Assembly (NCBI GenBank): GCA_002393945.1
Contig: DGSO01000020.1
Coordinates: forward strand, 65,159-129,158
DNA length: 64,000 bases
From: Bacteroidales bacterium UBA4360
GTDB taxonomy: Bacteria; Bacteroidota; Bacteroidia; Bacteroidales; UBA932
Reading direction: 5' to 3'
Shown: positions 27,121 through 36,258 of the stretch, one piece after another
Position numbering within the stretch: the first letter of the stretch is position 1
Layout: every line of letters begins with the position of its first letter
Notes under the pieces: model-generated
Told to the model about the DNA's origin: nothing
The model's database searches: none
What the model saw: only the letters and a program-made list of their open reading frames with translations
Translations under genes and position numbers: made by a program

Positions 27121-27981
27121 ATGGTAATAACCCCGGAACAGGCTCCGCAGCTTCATCCAGTATTTGGAAAGAAAGGAGGCAAAACCCTTTTCAAACTGGC
27201 TTTGAAACTCACGGGGATAGACAAGGTAAACGCCCTGCACGACCGTGTAGAGAAACTTGGCGTATCACCGGGGCCTGATTTTGCGAAAGCCATTCTGGAC
27301 GAAGTCGGAGTCGATTTCAATATCGGCAATGCCGATCGCCTGGACAATCTGCCGGACGGGCCGTTCATCTTCATAGCCAATCACATCTATGGCCATCTGG
27401 ACGGCATCTGCCTGGTGGATTTGTTCGGACACAAGCGCCCTGCATCGAAGGTCATGGTGAACGAGTTTCTGATGTGGATTCACGGTCTCGCACCGAATTT
27501 CATCTCTGTCAATCCCTCTACAGACACTTCCAAGGGCACTACAGCGACCAGCATCAACGGAGTAAAAGCGGCCTTGCTTCAGATTCGCGGCGGAGAACCC
27601 CTTGGAATCTTCCCTGCCGGAGCCGTTGCAGACCTCAAGCCAAAGGAAGGATGGACCGTAAGTGAAAGGGACTGGCAGGACGCGGCAATCCACCTGATAC
27701 GAAAAGCAGGCGTTCCCATAGTTCCTGTCCGATTTTTTGACGGCAACTCAAAGTTCTACTACCTTCTTGGCCTCATCCACTACAAGGTGCGTTTCCTGCG
27801 GCTGTTCCACGAACTGTTCAACAAGAAAGGGACCTCACCCCGGGTAGGAATCGGAGAGACTATAACAGTAGAGCAGCAGAAAGCTGTTCCGGACGATGAA
27901 TTCAAACAATTCCTCAGAAGCAGCGTCTACGACATGCCGCTTCCGAAGGAGTTCACAAAAAGATCTGAACTATGGAAGTAA
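27121..27981 (+). CDS. Lysophospholipid acyltransferase-like protein
   Basis: A 286-residue acyltransferase of the PlsC superfamily, distinct from the GlsA-like one. The catalytic motif is ANHIYGHLDG (about 84-93, H-x5-D) and the acceptor motif GIFPAGAVADLKP (about 161-173). The residues between (VMVNEFLMWI, FISVNPS) are typical. It lies 3 bp after the CDP-alcohol transferase and overlaps the SDR by 10 bp. The lipid acceptor is not known. Confidence 0.85.
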   Translation: MVITPEQAPQLHPVFGKKGGKTLFKLALKLTGIDKVNALHDRVEKLGVSPGPDFAKAILDEVGVDFNIGNADRLDNLPDGPFIFIANHIYGHLDGICLVDLFGHKRPASKVMVNEFLMWIHGLAPNFISVNPSTDTSKGTTATSINGVKAALLQIRGGEPLGIFPAGAVADLKPKEGWTVSERDWQDAAIHLIRKAGVPIVPVRFFDGNSKFYYLLGLIHYKVRFLRLFHELFNKKGTSPRVGIGETITVEQQKAVPDDEFKQFLRSSVYDMPLPKEFTKRSELWK

Positions 27982-28778
27982 AGACAGTGCTTCTAACAGG
28001 AGGAAGCAGCGGAATTGGCGCTGCAACGGCAATCTTGCTCGCTAAAAACGGGATCAAGGTCTATGCCGGGTCCCGCCGCGGCACCGTAGCCGATTCCCAC
28101 CCCAACATAGTTCCCGTCAAACTGGACGTGAATGATGCCGAAACCACAAAACTGGTGGTTGAGCGCATCGTCCAGGAAGAGGGCCGTCTCGATGCCGTAA
28201 TCTGCAATGCCGGCGCCGGAATATACGGTCCGCTCGAAGGCACGACGGAGGAAGAAGCCCGTGAACAGTTCGAAACCACCTACTTCGGTTCATTCAAGAC
28301 CATCGAAGCCTGCCTGCCGGTTTTCAGGAAACAGAATTTCGGCCGCATCATAACCGTCACCTCCGTGATGGCCGTCCTGCAGCTTCCGTTCCAGGGCTTG
28401 TACTCCAGCGCAAAGGCCGCCCTCCTCTCCCTCTCGCAGTCCCTGTCACTGGAGCTGAAGGGAACCGGCATCGAATGCTGCAGCATACTTCCCGGAGACG
28501 TATCCACCGGTTTCACATCGGCAAGAAAGAAGACAGAGGCAGCACGGAGGGAAGATTCGCCCTACAGGGAGAGAATGGAGAAAAACCTGGCCAAAATCGA
28601 AAAGGATGAACTGGGCGGCATGGCCCCGTCCGTGATCGCAAACGCCATCTTCAGGCAGCTCGGGCGCCGTCACATGGCAGTCAGGGTCATCCCCCGCATA
28701 GACTACAAGGCAGTAGGATTCCTTGTAAGGGTCCTGCCTGCAAAGTGGGTTCTCTCGATACTTAATCTCATCTATTGA
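27972..28778 (+). CDS. Short-chain dehydrogenase/reductase
   Basis: A 268-residue classical SDR. The cofactor motif TGGSSGIG is at 9-16, the NAG motif is CNAGAG (79-82), and catalytic Ser131, Tyr144 and Lys148 (YSSAK) are all present. An Arg-Arg pair (SRRG, 34-37) after the second strand favours NADPH. A hydrophobic C-terminal segment (VGFLVRVLPAKWVLSILNLIY) could hold it at the membrane, as in 3-ketosphinganine or acylglycerone reductases. With the two neighbouring lipid enzymes this points to lipid keto-group reduction, as inference. Confidence 0.85.
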   Translation: MEVKTVLLTGGSSGIGAATAILLAKNGIKVYAGSRRGTVADSHPNIVPVKLDVNDAETTKLVVERIVQEEGRLDAVICNAGAGIYGPLEGTTEEEAREQFETTYFGSFKTIEACLPVFRKQNFGRIITVTSVMAVLQLPFQGLYSSAKAALLSLSQSLSLELKGTGIECCSILPGDVSTGFTSARKKTEAARREDSPYRERMEKNLAKIEKDELGGMAPSVIANAIFRQLGRRHMAVRVIPRIDYKAVGFLVRVLPAKWVLSILNLIY

Positions 28779-31246
28779 AAAGGTTTGCCCTCATATTGGC
28801 TCTTGTTCTCGCCGGCATCAACGCAGTGGCGCAGAGCACCCGTGTGAGAGGTAATGTCTTTGACGCAGAAACAGGCGAACCCATCCCCTTTGCAAGCGTA
28901 TACTTTGACGGCACCACAATAGGAGTTTCAACAGACCTCGAAGGCCACTTCAGCCTTGAGACACGTTCCCCGGAGGCAAAGGTCCTGTCGGCCTCACTCA
29001 TTGGGTATTTCTCCGAATCCCATAAAGTTACGCCAGGCTCATTCTCGGAGCACAGTTTTTATCTGAAGCCCGACATAAGCCAGCTGAATGCCGCCCTCGT
29101 AAAGCCAGACAACCGCTACATCAAGTCCATACTGAAAAAGATCGACGCCGCGCGCCAGATCCACAATCCGGACAATCTGGAGGACTGGACGTCCGGACTG
29201 TATTCCAAAATAGAACTTGACGCCACCAACCTGGACGAGATAATGAGGGTTCCGGTCCTGAAAAAGAATCTCGGCTTCATCATGGAGTTTGCCGACACTT
29301 CCGTCGTCACCGGCAAGGCAACCTTCCCTTTCATGATATCCGAAAGCAGGTCCGAACTCTACCATTCCAAAGAAAGGGGAATAAACAAGGAGAAGATCAT
29401 TGCAAACCGCATTTCCGGCTTCCAGGAGGACAATACAATCAGCCAGTTCACCGGTGCATTCCTTCTGAAAACCAACTTCTACGACTCCTCCATCGACATC
29501 TTCAAGGTGAGGATTCCGAATCCCATTGCCGAAAGTTCCCATATCCTGTACAACTACTATCTTGTAGACAGCCTGGAGGTAGAAGGCCGGAAGACCTATG
29601 TCCTCCGATTCCACCCCAAAAAGCTCGTCACGTCTCCGACCTTCGACGGCCAGATGATGATAGATGCACAAGACTTCGGAATCAGGAACGTGCAGGCTAC
29701 GCTCTCCACGGAATCGTCAGTGAACTGGATACGGCATATCTACCTGGATATCCGCAATACGCGCCTCCCGGACGGGCATTGGTTCCCCAAGGAGGAAGAG
29801 CTGTTCATGAACCTGTCCCTGTCCCTGAACGAAGAATCCAGGATCATCTCTGCCGTAGCCAACAGAAACCTCGTATACGACACGCCACGGTTCGGAAGGG
29901 TATCGGACTCCCCTATCATGGATGAGAAACCTTCCGTCATCGTGCCGAAGAACATAGCCCGCAGCGAGGAAATGTGGGATGCGCTCCGTCCGTATGCTCT
30001 CACGCAAAGGGAGAAGGACATCTACACCATGGTGGAGACCGTCCAGGATACACGCACATACAAAGTGCTGTATGCCATTGCCCGCATGCTTGCCGTAGAG
30101 TATCTCGAAATCAAGCCTCTCAAATTCGAATTCGGCATGTGGGACCACACCATTGCCATGAATGACGTAGAAGGCGTCAGGCTGCAGTTGGGAGGACGCA
30201 CCACCCATGACCTTACGGAAAGATTCCGGCTGGGAGGCTATCTCGCCTATGGTACAAGGGATAACGGATTCAAATGGTACGGACAGTTTGAATGGATGCT
30301 CAACCGTCAGACATGGAGGAAACTCGACATCTGGGCCAAGAGGGATTTCGAACAGCTCAGCGGCGGAAACAATATTTTCAATTCGCAGAATTTTTTCTCT
30401 TCATTCCTCACCCAAAATGGCCCTTCCATGCAGAGCATGGTCAGGTCGGCCGGCATCAGGTACGAACATGAGTTCTCTCCGGACTTTACTGCATCCCTCC
30501 AGTACAGCAACCAGAGAATCTGGAGCAACGAAAGCGTCCAGCTGACGCGGAAAGACGGCTCCCTGGCAGAGAGCATCGGCAGCGACGAAATCAACCTTGG
30601 AATGCGGTTCTCCCATGATGAGAAAGCCACACGCAACTATTTCAAAAAGACATACCTTTACACGCCATATCCCATCGTTTCCCTTAACATGCGCTATGCT
30701 TTCAAGGGCTTTGAACAGGATGCATCCCCGTACCTGAGACTTGACGGAAACGTAACATGGAATACTCCCACCTTCCTCCTTGGAACAGGCAAGATGCTCT
30801 TTGGCGGCGGTTATATATACGGCAGTGTGCCATACCTCGTACTCAAACTGCACGAAGGCAATGCAAGTTATTTCGGAACCAGGCTTGCCTTCTCCTGCAT
30901 GGATTACTACGAGTTCATTTCAGACAGCTGGCTGAACTTCTTCTATGAACACAACTTCAACAGCTTCTTCCTTGGGAAGATTCCGCTGGTAAAGGAACTT
31001 GACCTCAGGGAGGTCGTCACCTTCAGAGGGGCCTGGGGAACGCTCTCGGAGGCAAATAAAGAAAACGCTCCGTTCGTATTGCCATATAGTGCCGGAACTC
31101 TCGAAACGCCATACATCGAGGCAGGCGTAGGCATAGCCAACATATTCCATTTCCTGCGTATAGACGCCATCTGGCGCCTCACTCACCGCAGTGAAGAAAG
31201 AGGAAGGAACTTTACTTTAAACTTCGGAATAAACGTGGATTTCTAG
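28775..31246 (+). CDS. DUF5686 outer-membrane protein with carboxypeptidase-like domain
   Basis: An 823-residue secreted protein: signal peptide 1-19 (LALVLAGINAVAQ), a carboxypeptidase-regulatory-like beta domain (about 22-110, RGNVFDAETGEPIPFASVYF), then the long DUF5686 region predicted to end in an outer-membrane barrel (final FGINVDF). Function unknown. It starts at TTG: the TTG overlaps the SDR stop (TTGA) and no ATG precedes the signal peptide. The stop overlaps convergent trmO by 4 bp. Confidence 0.85.
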   Translation: MKRFALILALVLAGINAVAQSTRVRGNVFDAETGEPIPFASVYFDGTTIGVSTDLEGHFSLETRSPEAKVLSASLIGYFSESHKVTPGSFSEHSFYLKPDISQLNAALVKPDNRYIKSILKKIDAARQIHNPDNLEDWTSGLYSKIELDATNLDEIMRVPVLKKNLGFIMEFADTSVVTGKATFPFMISESRSELYHSKERGINKEKIIANRISGFQEDNTISQFTGAFLLKTNFYDSSIDIFKVRIPNPIAESSHILYNYYLVDSLEVEGRKTYVLRFHPKKLVTSPTFDGQMMIDAQDFGIRNVQATLSTESSVNWIRHIYLDIRNTRLPDGHWFPKEEELFMNLSLSLNEESRIISAVANRNLVYDTPRFGRVSDSPIMDEKPSVIVPKNIARSEEMWDALRPYALTQREKDIYTMVETVQDTRTYKVLYAIARMLAVEYLEIKPLKFEFGMWDHTIAMNDVEGVRLQLGGRTTHDLTERFRLGGYLAYGTRDNGFKWYGQFEWMLNRQTWRKLDIWAKRDFEQLSGGNNIFNSQNFFSSFLTQNGPSMQSMVRSAGIRYEHEFSPDFTASLQYSNQRIWSNESVQLTRKDGSLAESIGSDEINLGMRFSHDEKATRNYFKKTYLYTPYPIVSLNMRYAFKGFEQDASPYLRLDGNVTWNTPTFLLGTGKMLFGGGYIYGSVPYLVLKLHEGNASYFGTRLAFSCMDYYEFISDSWLNFFYEHNFNSFFLGKIPLVKELDLREVVTFRGAWGTLSEANKENAPFVLPYSAGTLETPYIEAGVGIANIFHFLRIDAIWRLTHRSEERGRNFTLNFGINVDF

Positions 31247-31902
31247 TCCCCGTAGGAGACAACCTCAAGAATATTGCCCGAGACCTTGAACCTAAGGTCT
31301 TTTCCGTCATATTTCATGGCATAAATCCTTGAAGGATCATCCTGATATGCAGGACGGGGATCAAGGGCAAGGACCTTTGCAAGTGCCGCTTTCTGCTTCT
31401 CAGAAAGGCCGATATTATCCGGGATAATGACATTCAGCACAGCCCGGGGCGACTCCCGGGCAAATCCGCATGCGGCATCGGGAACGGAATCGGCATAGGC
31501 GATATACGGTTTGATGTCGTAGATGGGGGTGCCGTCGGCAAGGTCTGCACCGGAAACCACAAGTTCCATGTCCTCTATCCTTTGAAGGCGTACACAGGAA
31601 AGGCCCAGAGAATTGGGATGGTATGGGGAACGGGTAGCAAAAACGCCAAGGGCGGTGTTCCCGCCAAGACGGGGCGGCCTCACCGTAGGCTGCCAGCTGC
31701 CTTTTGCAGGCTTGTTTGCACTGAAACCCCAAATGAGCCAGATATGGCTGAAATCTTCAAGTCCCCTCAGCGCTTCCCTGACCCTGAATCCATCTTCGAA
31801 GACAATACGCCCTTCCAGTTCCTCAACCAGCAAGCTCTGGCGCGGAATACAGAACTTTGAGCCAAAAGAGCCGCGGTAATGAGCAATGGGCGTAATTTCC
31901 AT
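31243..31902 (-). CDS. trmO: tRNA (N6-threonylcarbamoyladenosine(37)-N6)-methyltransferase TrmO
   Basis: A 219-residue TsaA/TrmO-type enzyme that methylates t6A37 of threonine tRNAs using SAM. The N-terminal barrel shows ALRGLEDFSHIWLIWGF, PPRLGGNTALGVFATRSPYHPNSLGLS and a final IPDNIGL region leading into the C-terminal domain with DPRPAYQDDPSRIYA. It overlaps the SEC-C gene by 1 bp and is the last gene of the glycine-cleavage operon. Confidence 0.93.
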   Translation of the reverse strand: MEITPIAHYRGSFGSKFCIPRQSLLVEELEGRIVFEDGFRVREALRGLEDFSHIWLIWGFSANKPAKGSWQPTVRPPRLGGNTALGVFATRSPYHPNSLGLSCVRLQRIEDMELVVSGADLADGTPIYDIKPYIAYADSVPDAACGFARESPRAVLNVIIPDNIGLSEKQKAALAKVLALDPRPAYQDDPSRIYAMKYDGKDLRFKVSGNILEVVSYGD

Positions 31903-33128
31903 CAGGAAAGGTATTTTCCGTGACAGCGGCAGTATCGAAGACCGCTGCCGCAGGGACAGGGATCATCGGCAGCCACATGAGGGATAGAAAAGCCGATGGG
32001 AAAGTCCGAATCAATGGCCCAATAGCCGCTTGAGACAGTGGGCTCGGGCATTTTCCAGGCTGGATATTCGTCTGAATGGGCCTCCTGGTGCTCATTAGGG
32101 CCTTCATCCGGCATTTTCCAGGAGTTGCGGTCGCACAGGCACTCCCCTGTTTCATTGGCACTGCGGCCGCGAAGACACCACTTGGGGATGCTGTCGGCAT
32201 AGTCGCACACAATCTTGCAGTATTCTTCCCAGGCCGATTGAGGGACTTCGGCAGCACGCGGAGCATAGAAGATAGAATCAAACAGTACCGGATTGGGAGC
32301 ATCCATGTACTGCGCCTCTATCCAGGTGTCATGTTCTGCCTTCACGAGCGAGAATCCGCTGTATCCCAAGCGTTTATAAAGCTCTTCCAAGGCCTTCCCC
32401 TCAGGTGTGGACATCCCCACCAGGAAGTAAGGGGCGCCGGTTCCGGCTTCAAGTACGCTGGAAAGCGGGAAATGCTTCAGGCCCCTTTTTACCTTGTGTC
32501 CTTCACGCATCTCAAAGAGAAGGGGCACGTCATCGATGCTCGGCGACACAAGGTTGTCTCCCCATTCATTTTCGTAGCGGCAGAGCTTGATCAGAGGGCT
32601 TCTGGTTATCATTTCCTCAAGGGAGCGAAAGTCCTTGTTGCTGTGTTTTTCGTACCATGAGAACACGACGTCAAGGAAGGACTCGGTAGAGAGGATGCCA
32701 TACAGGTTCAGATACCCGAGGCTTATTTTTTCAAATTCGTACTGCCCGCATCTTTCCATCCTGCCAAAGACGGAATCGATTTCAGGAGAGACTATCTCAT
32801 AAATTTCGCGGCTAATCCACACTTTGTGGAAGTTCTCGTCGGAATCATCATATTCCACGATTCCGGACACCTCCACGATAGAGGGATAATCCGCATAGTC
32901 CATATAGCGCACCCTTTCCGGACCGGCATGAACGAGGTCCTTCAGAAGGCAGATGTCCCTTTCCATAAGATGTGACATCCACCTTCCGGGTTCCTCTTTG
33001 ATGTAGCCGCACAGTTTGTCAAGCATCTGGGACTTCCTGAGGCGCGACGGAAGGTCGCTCCCCAGGATATCCCCTATATCCTGAAGCTGGGCTTTTTCAA
33101 ACCGGTCCAGTATGGTGCGAAGAGCCAT
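31902..33128 (-). CDS. SEC-C motif protein of unknown function
   Basis: A 408-residue soluble protein. Only the C-terminus is recognisable: DDPCPCGSGLRYCRCHGKY, a SEC-C zinc knuckle (CxC-x8-CxCH) like that at the end of SecA. Residues 1-60 resemble a helical DNA- or protein-binding head (LQDIGDILGSDLPSRLRKSQMLDKL). The middle is unassigned. It sits 2 bp after gcvPB and overlaps trmO, so it is co-expressed with glycine cleavage, but no functional link is known. Confidence 0.75.
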   Translation of the reverse strand: MALRTILDRFEKAQLQDIGDILGSDLPSRLRKSQMLDKLCGYIKEEPGRWMSHLMERDICLLKDLVHAGPERVRYMDYADYPSIVEVSGIVEYDDSDENFHKVWISREIYEIVSPEIDSVFGRMERCGQYEFEKISLGYLNLYGILSTESFLDVVFSWYEKHSNKDFRSLEEMITRSPLIKLCRYENEWGDNLVSPSIDDVPLLFEMREGHKVKRGLKHFPLSSVLEAGTGAPYFLVGMSTPEGKALEELYKRLGYSGFSLVKAEHDTWIEAQYMDAPNPVLFDSIFYAPRAAEVPQSAWEEYCKIVCDYADSIPKWCLRGRSANETGECLCDRNSWKMPDEGPNEHQEAHSDEYPAWKMPEPTVSSGYWAIDSDFPIGFSIPHVAADDPCPCGSGLRYCRCHGKYLS

Positions 33129-33130
33129 TG

Positions 33131-34537
33131 TTAAAGCGTATCCTGATACTTTAGAATAGGGTTACGTGCCGCTGCAGTCTCGTCGGGACGGGAAATCGGC
33201 GCATTGTGAGGTGCACCCTGCAGGATGGCGGGATCCTGGGCTGCTTCTGCCGCAATCTTCCTCATCACCTCGATAAAGGCGTCCAGAGTCTCCTTGGACT
33301 CGGTTTCCGTCGGCTCTATCATGAGGGCCTGGTGGAAAAGGAGCGGGAAATAGATTGTGGGGGCATGGAAGCCGTAATCGAGAAGACGCTTAGCAATATC
33401 CAGGGTTGTAGCTCCGTGAACGTCGTCATGACCGCCGTCGTTGATGAGGCCGTCATATACGAATTCATGCTTGCAAACTCCGTCAATGGGAAGTTTGTAC
33501 AGATCCTTGAGGCTTTCCTTGATGTAATTGGCATTGAGGACTGAGTACTCGCCCACCTTCCTGAGATTCTGCCTGCCCAGTGAAAGGATGTATGCATAGG
33601 CCTTCAGGATAACGCCGAAGTTTCCGTGGAAACCTGAGACGGTGATATCGGGAAGACAGTCTTCGAGCCTCTGTGCAACTCCTACGGGACCGCTTCCGGG
33701 ACCTCCGCCGCCGTGAGGGGTAGAGAAGGTCTTGTGCAGGTTCAGGTGCATGATGTCGAATCCCATGTCTCCCGGACGCACGACGCCCATGAGAGGATTC
33801 ATGTTGGCACCGTCGTAGTAGAGAAGACCGCCGGCATCATGAACGAGCTTTGCTATGGTCTCAATCTCAGTCTCAAACAGGCCAAGGGTGTTCGGATTGG
33901 TCATCATGATACCTGCAATGCTGTCGTCCAGAAGGGCTTTGAGGGCCTCTACGTCAATCCTGCCGTTGGGAAGGGATTTGACTTCCACAACCTGCAGGCC
34001 GCATACAGCAGCCGAAGCCGGATTGGTTCCGTGGGCGCTGTCCGGGACGATGACCTTGGTACGGCCATAATCTCCGCGGTTCATGTGGTACTGGCGCATT
34101 ATCATGAGGCCGGTGAGCTCTCCGTGAGCACCTGCGCAGGGATCGAAAGTGAAGGCGTACATGCCGGTAATGGCAGCAAGCGCCTTGTTCATCTCCTGAT
34201 AAACCTTGAGTGCGCCCTTAGCGAGACCTGCGTGCACCAGAGGGTGCAAGCCGGAGAATCCGGGCAGCGAAGCCACTTCCTCGTTGATCTTGGGATTGTA
34301 CTTCATAGTACATGAACCAAGAGGATAGAATCCGGTATCTACGCCGAAGTTCATCTGGGAGAGATTCGTGTAATGACGTACAACATCCGGTTCGCTTGCC
34401 TCCGGAAGAAGGAGCTTGCTCTCCCTCCTGAGTGAAGCCGGAATCTCTTCATGTGCCGGGTAGCGGTTCTCGGGAAGGGAGTAACCGGTACGTCCTTCCC
34501 TGGATACTTCGAATATGAGTTTGTCGTAGTATTTCAT
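33131..34537 (-). CDS. gcvPB: Glycine dehydrogenase (decarboxylating) subunit 2
   Basis: A 468-residue PLP-bearing half of the P-protein, which decarboxylates glycine and passes aminomethyl to GcvH. The PLP lysine lies in NLHKTFSTPHGGGGPGSGP (about 270). Other family signs are GSCTMKYNPK, PDSAHGTNPASA and MMTNPNTLGLFE. The split into two subunits is usual in many anaerobes. It is 2 bp downstream of gcvPA. Confidence 0.97.
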   Translation of the reverse strand: MKYYDKLIFEVSREGRTGYSLPENRYPAHEEIPASLRRESKLLLPEASEPDVVRHYTNLSQMNFGVDTGFYPLGSCTMKYNPKINEEVASLPGFSGLHPLVHAGLAKGALKVYQEMNKALAAITGMYAFTFDPCAGAHGELTGLMIMRQYHMNRGDYGRTKVIVPDSAHGTNPASAAVCGLQVVEVKSLPNGRIDVEALKALLDDSIAGIMMTNPNTLGLFETEIETIAKLVHDAGGLLYYDGANMNPLMGVVRPGDMGFDIMHLNLHKTFSTPHGGGGPGSGPVGVAQRLEDCLPDITVSGFHGNFGVILKAYAYILSLGRQNLRKVGEYSVLNANYIKESLKDLYKLPIDGVCKHEFVYDGLINDGGHDDVHGATTLDIAKRLLDYGFHAPTIYFPLLFHQALMIEPTETESKETLDAFIEVMRKIAAEAAQDPAILQGAPHNAPISRPDETAAARNPILKYQDTL

Positions 34538-34539
34538 GG

Positions 34540-35868
34540 CTAGCCCTCCTTGATTACCTTAACAAGTTCATCGATTTCTTCCTTGCTGCGCTTTTCGGTG
34601 ACGCAGAAGCTCACATAACCTTCCTCGGTATCAAGCGCTGCAAAGAATCCGGCTTCTTCAAGCCTCTTCTGCATGTGTCCCGGGAAGGACTTGGGCTTGA
34701 GGACGAACTCCTTGAGGAAAGGCTTGGAGGGGAATACTTCCTCGAACTTTCCGGTCTTCATGAGTTCGGAATAAAGGTAATGCGCACCGTCAGAGCTCAG
34801 ACGGTTCACTTCCTTCATGCCCTGAGGGCCCATGAGTGAAAGGTAAACCGTAACCCAGAGCGCCATTAGCGACTCATTTGAGCAGATATTGGAGCTTGCC
34901 TTCTCCCTCTTGATATGCTGTTCCCTGGCCTGGAGAGTGAGGACGAAGGCGCGGCGGCCTTCCTTGTCGGCAGTCTGGCCTACAATGCGGCCGGGCATCT
35001 TTCTCACATGCTCCTTCTTTACGGCCATGAAGCCGACATAAGGACCGCCGTAGCTAAGAGGTAGTCCAAGGGACTGTCCGTCACCAACGGCAATATCGGC
35101 ACCCCATTCGCCCGGAGTCTTTACAACTGCAAGGGCGGAAGGGTCGCAGTACTGCACGAAAACGGCGCCTGCGGCATGGATCGCATCGGCAAAACCTTCC
35201 AGATTCTCTATGATGCCGTAGCGGTTGATTGAAGGGAGAATCACACCGGCGACATCCCCGACGGCGAGCTCCGCCTTGAGGGAATCGATGGAGGATTCGC
35301 CATCCTGCTGCTCTACATAGCCGATTTCCACACCGTGGAAGCGTGCATAGTTGGCAACCACCTTGAGCACATGAGGAAGGAGGGTCCTGGACAGGAGCAC
35401 TCTTGTCTTTTTCCTTGCGATTGCAGGGCACATCATCATTGCCTCTGCGGCAGCTGTGGGGCCGTCATACATGGAGGCGTTAGATACATCCAACCCGGTG
35501 AGGGCGCAGATCATGCTCTGGTATTCGAAAATATAACGGAGCGTTCCCTGCGAAATCTCACATTGATATGGTGTATATGCCGTAAGGAATTCGGAGCGGG
35601 AGGTGATATACGGAATCACCGAGGGGGTGAAATGGTCGTACGCACCGGCGCCCACAAACACCTTGAGGCGGCTGTTCATCGCATCAAGGGCATTGAAATA
35701 ATCCCTGATTTCCTGCTCCGACATGGCATCGGGAAGGGCATAGGCGCCCTTTTTCCGGCAGGAAGCGGGAACGTCGGAATAAAGATCGGCGAGCTCTTTT
35801 ACGCCGATCTTATCCAACATTGCCTTTATATCCGCATCAGTATGCGGAATGTAAGGATTCCGGGCCAT
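34540..35868 (-). CDS. gcvPA: Glycine dehydrogenase (decarboxylating) subunit 1
   Basis: A 442-residue partner subunit with the PLP-transferase fold but no PLP lysine. Typical stretches are YIPHTDADIKAML (start), GAYDHFTPSVI, AYTPYQCEISQGTLR, MYDGPTAAAEAM and the glycine-rich LSYGGPYVGFMA. The ATG at 35868 is one base from the gcvH stop; an earlier in-frame start would lie within gcvH. Confidence 0.96.
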   Translation of the reverse strand: MARNPYIPHTDADIKAMLDKIGVKELADLYSDVPASCRKKGAYALPDAMSEQEIRDYFNALDAMNSRLKVFVGAGAYDHFTPSVIPYITSRSEFLTAYTPYQCEISQGTLRYIFEYQSMICALTGLDVSNASMYDGPTAAAEAMMMCPAIARKKTRVLLSRTLLPHVLKVVANYARFHGVEIGYVEQQDGESSIDSLKAELAVGDVAGVILPSINRYGIIENLEGFADAIHAAGAVFVQYCDPSALAVVKTPGEWGADIAVGDGQSLGLPLSYGGPYVGFMAVKKEHVRKMPGRIVGQTADKEGRRAFVLTLQAREQHIKREKASSNICSNESLMALWVTVYLSLMGPQGMKEVNRLSSDGAHYLYSELMKTGKFEEVFPSKPFLKEFVLKPKSFPGHMQKRLEEAGFFAALDTEEGYVSFCVTEKRSKEEIDELVKVIKEG

Positions 35869-35869
35869 A

Positions 35870-36250
35870 CTATTCGCCGATAAATGCCTTGTATGCAGCT
35901 GCATCCATGAGAGCGTCAAGCTCTGATGCGTCGCTCATTTCAACCTTGATGATCCAGCTGGCGAATGCATCCTCATTGACCTTTTCAGGAGCGTCTTCAA
36001 GCTCTCCGTTAACTTCTACCACGGTGCCGGAAACGGGGCTGATGAGGTCTGAGGAGGCCTTTACGCTCTCGAGGGCGCCGAATTCTTCACCTGCCTTTAC
36101 AGCGTCGTCAACTTCGGGCATGTCCACATAGGTGATGTCGCCCATTTCTTTCTGTGCGAAATCGGAAACTCCGATAACTGCGATATTTCCTTCAACTTTT
36201 ACCCATTCGTGGGACTCGGAATACTTGAGTCCTTCAGCAATTTTAGACAT
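35870..36250 (-). CDS. gcvH: Glycine cleavage system H protein
   Basis: A 126-residue lipoyl carrier that shuttles the aminomethyl group between GcvP, GcvT and Lpd. The lipoylated lysine is K64 in GALESVKASSDL. HEWVKVEGNIAVIGVSDFAQKEMGDITYVDMPEVDD is the normal N-terminal half. It is 8 bp after the arginase-GcvT gene. Confidence 0.98.
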   Translation of the reverse strand: MSKIAEGLKYSESHEWVKVEGNIAVIGVSDFAQKEMGDITYVDMPEVDDAVKAGEEFGALESVKASSDLISPVSGTVVEVNGELEDAPEKVNEDAFASWIIKVEMSDASELDALMDAAAYKAFIGE

Positions 36251-36258
36251 AGTACGTG

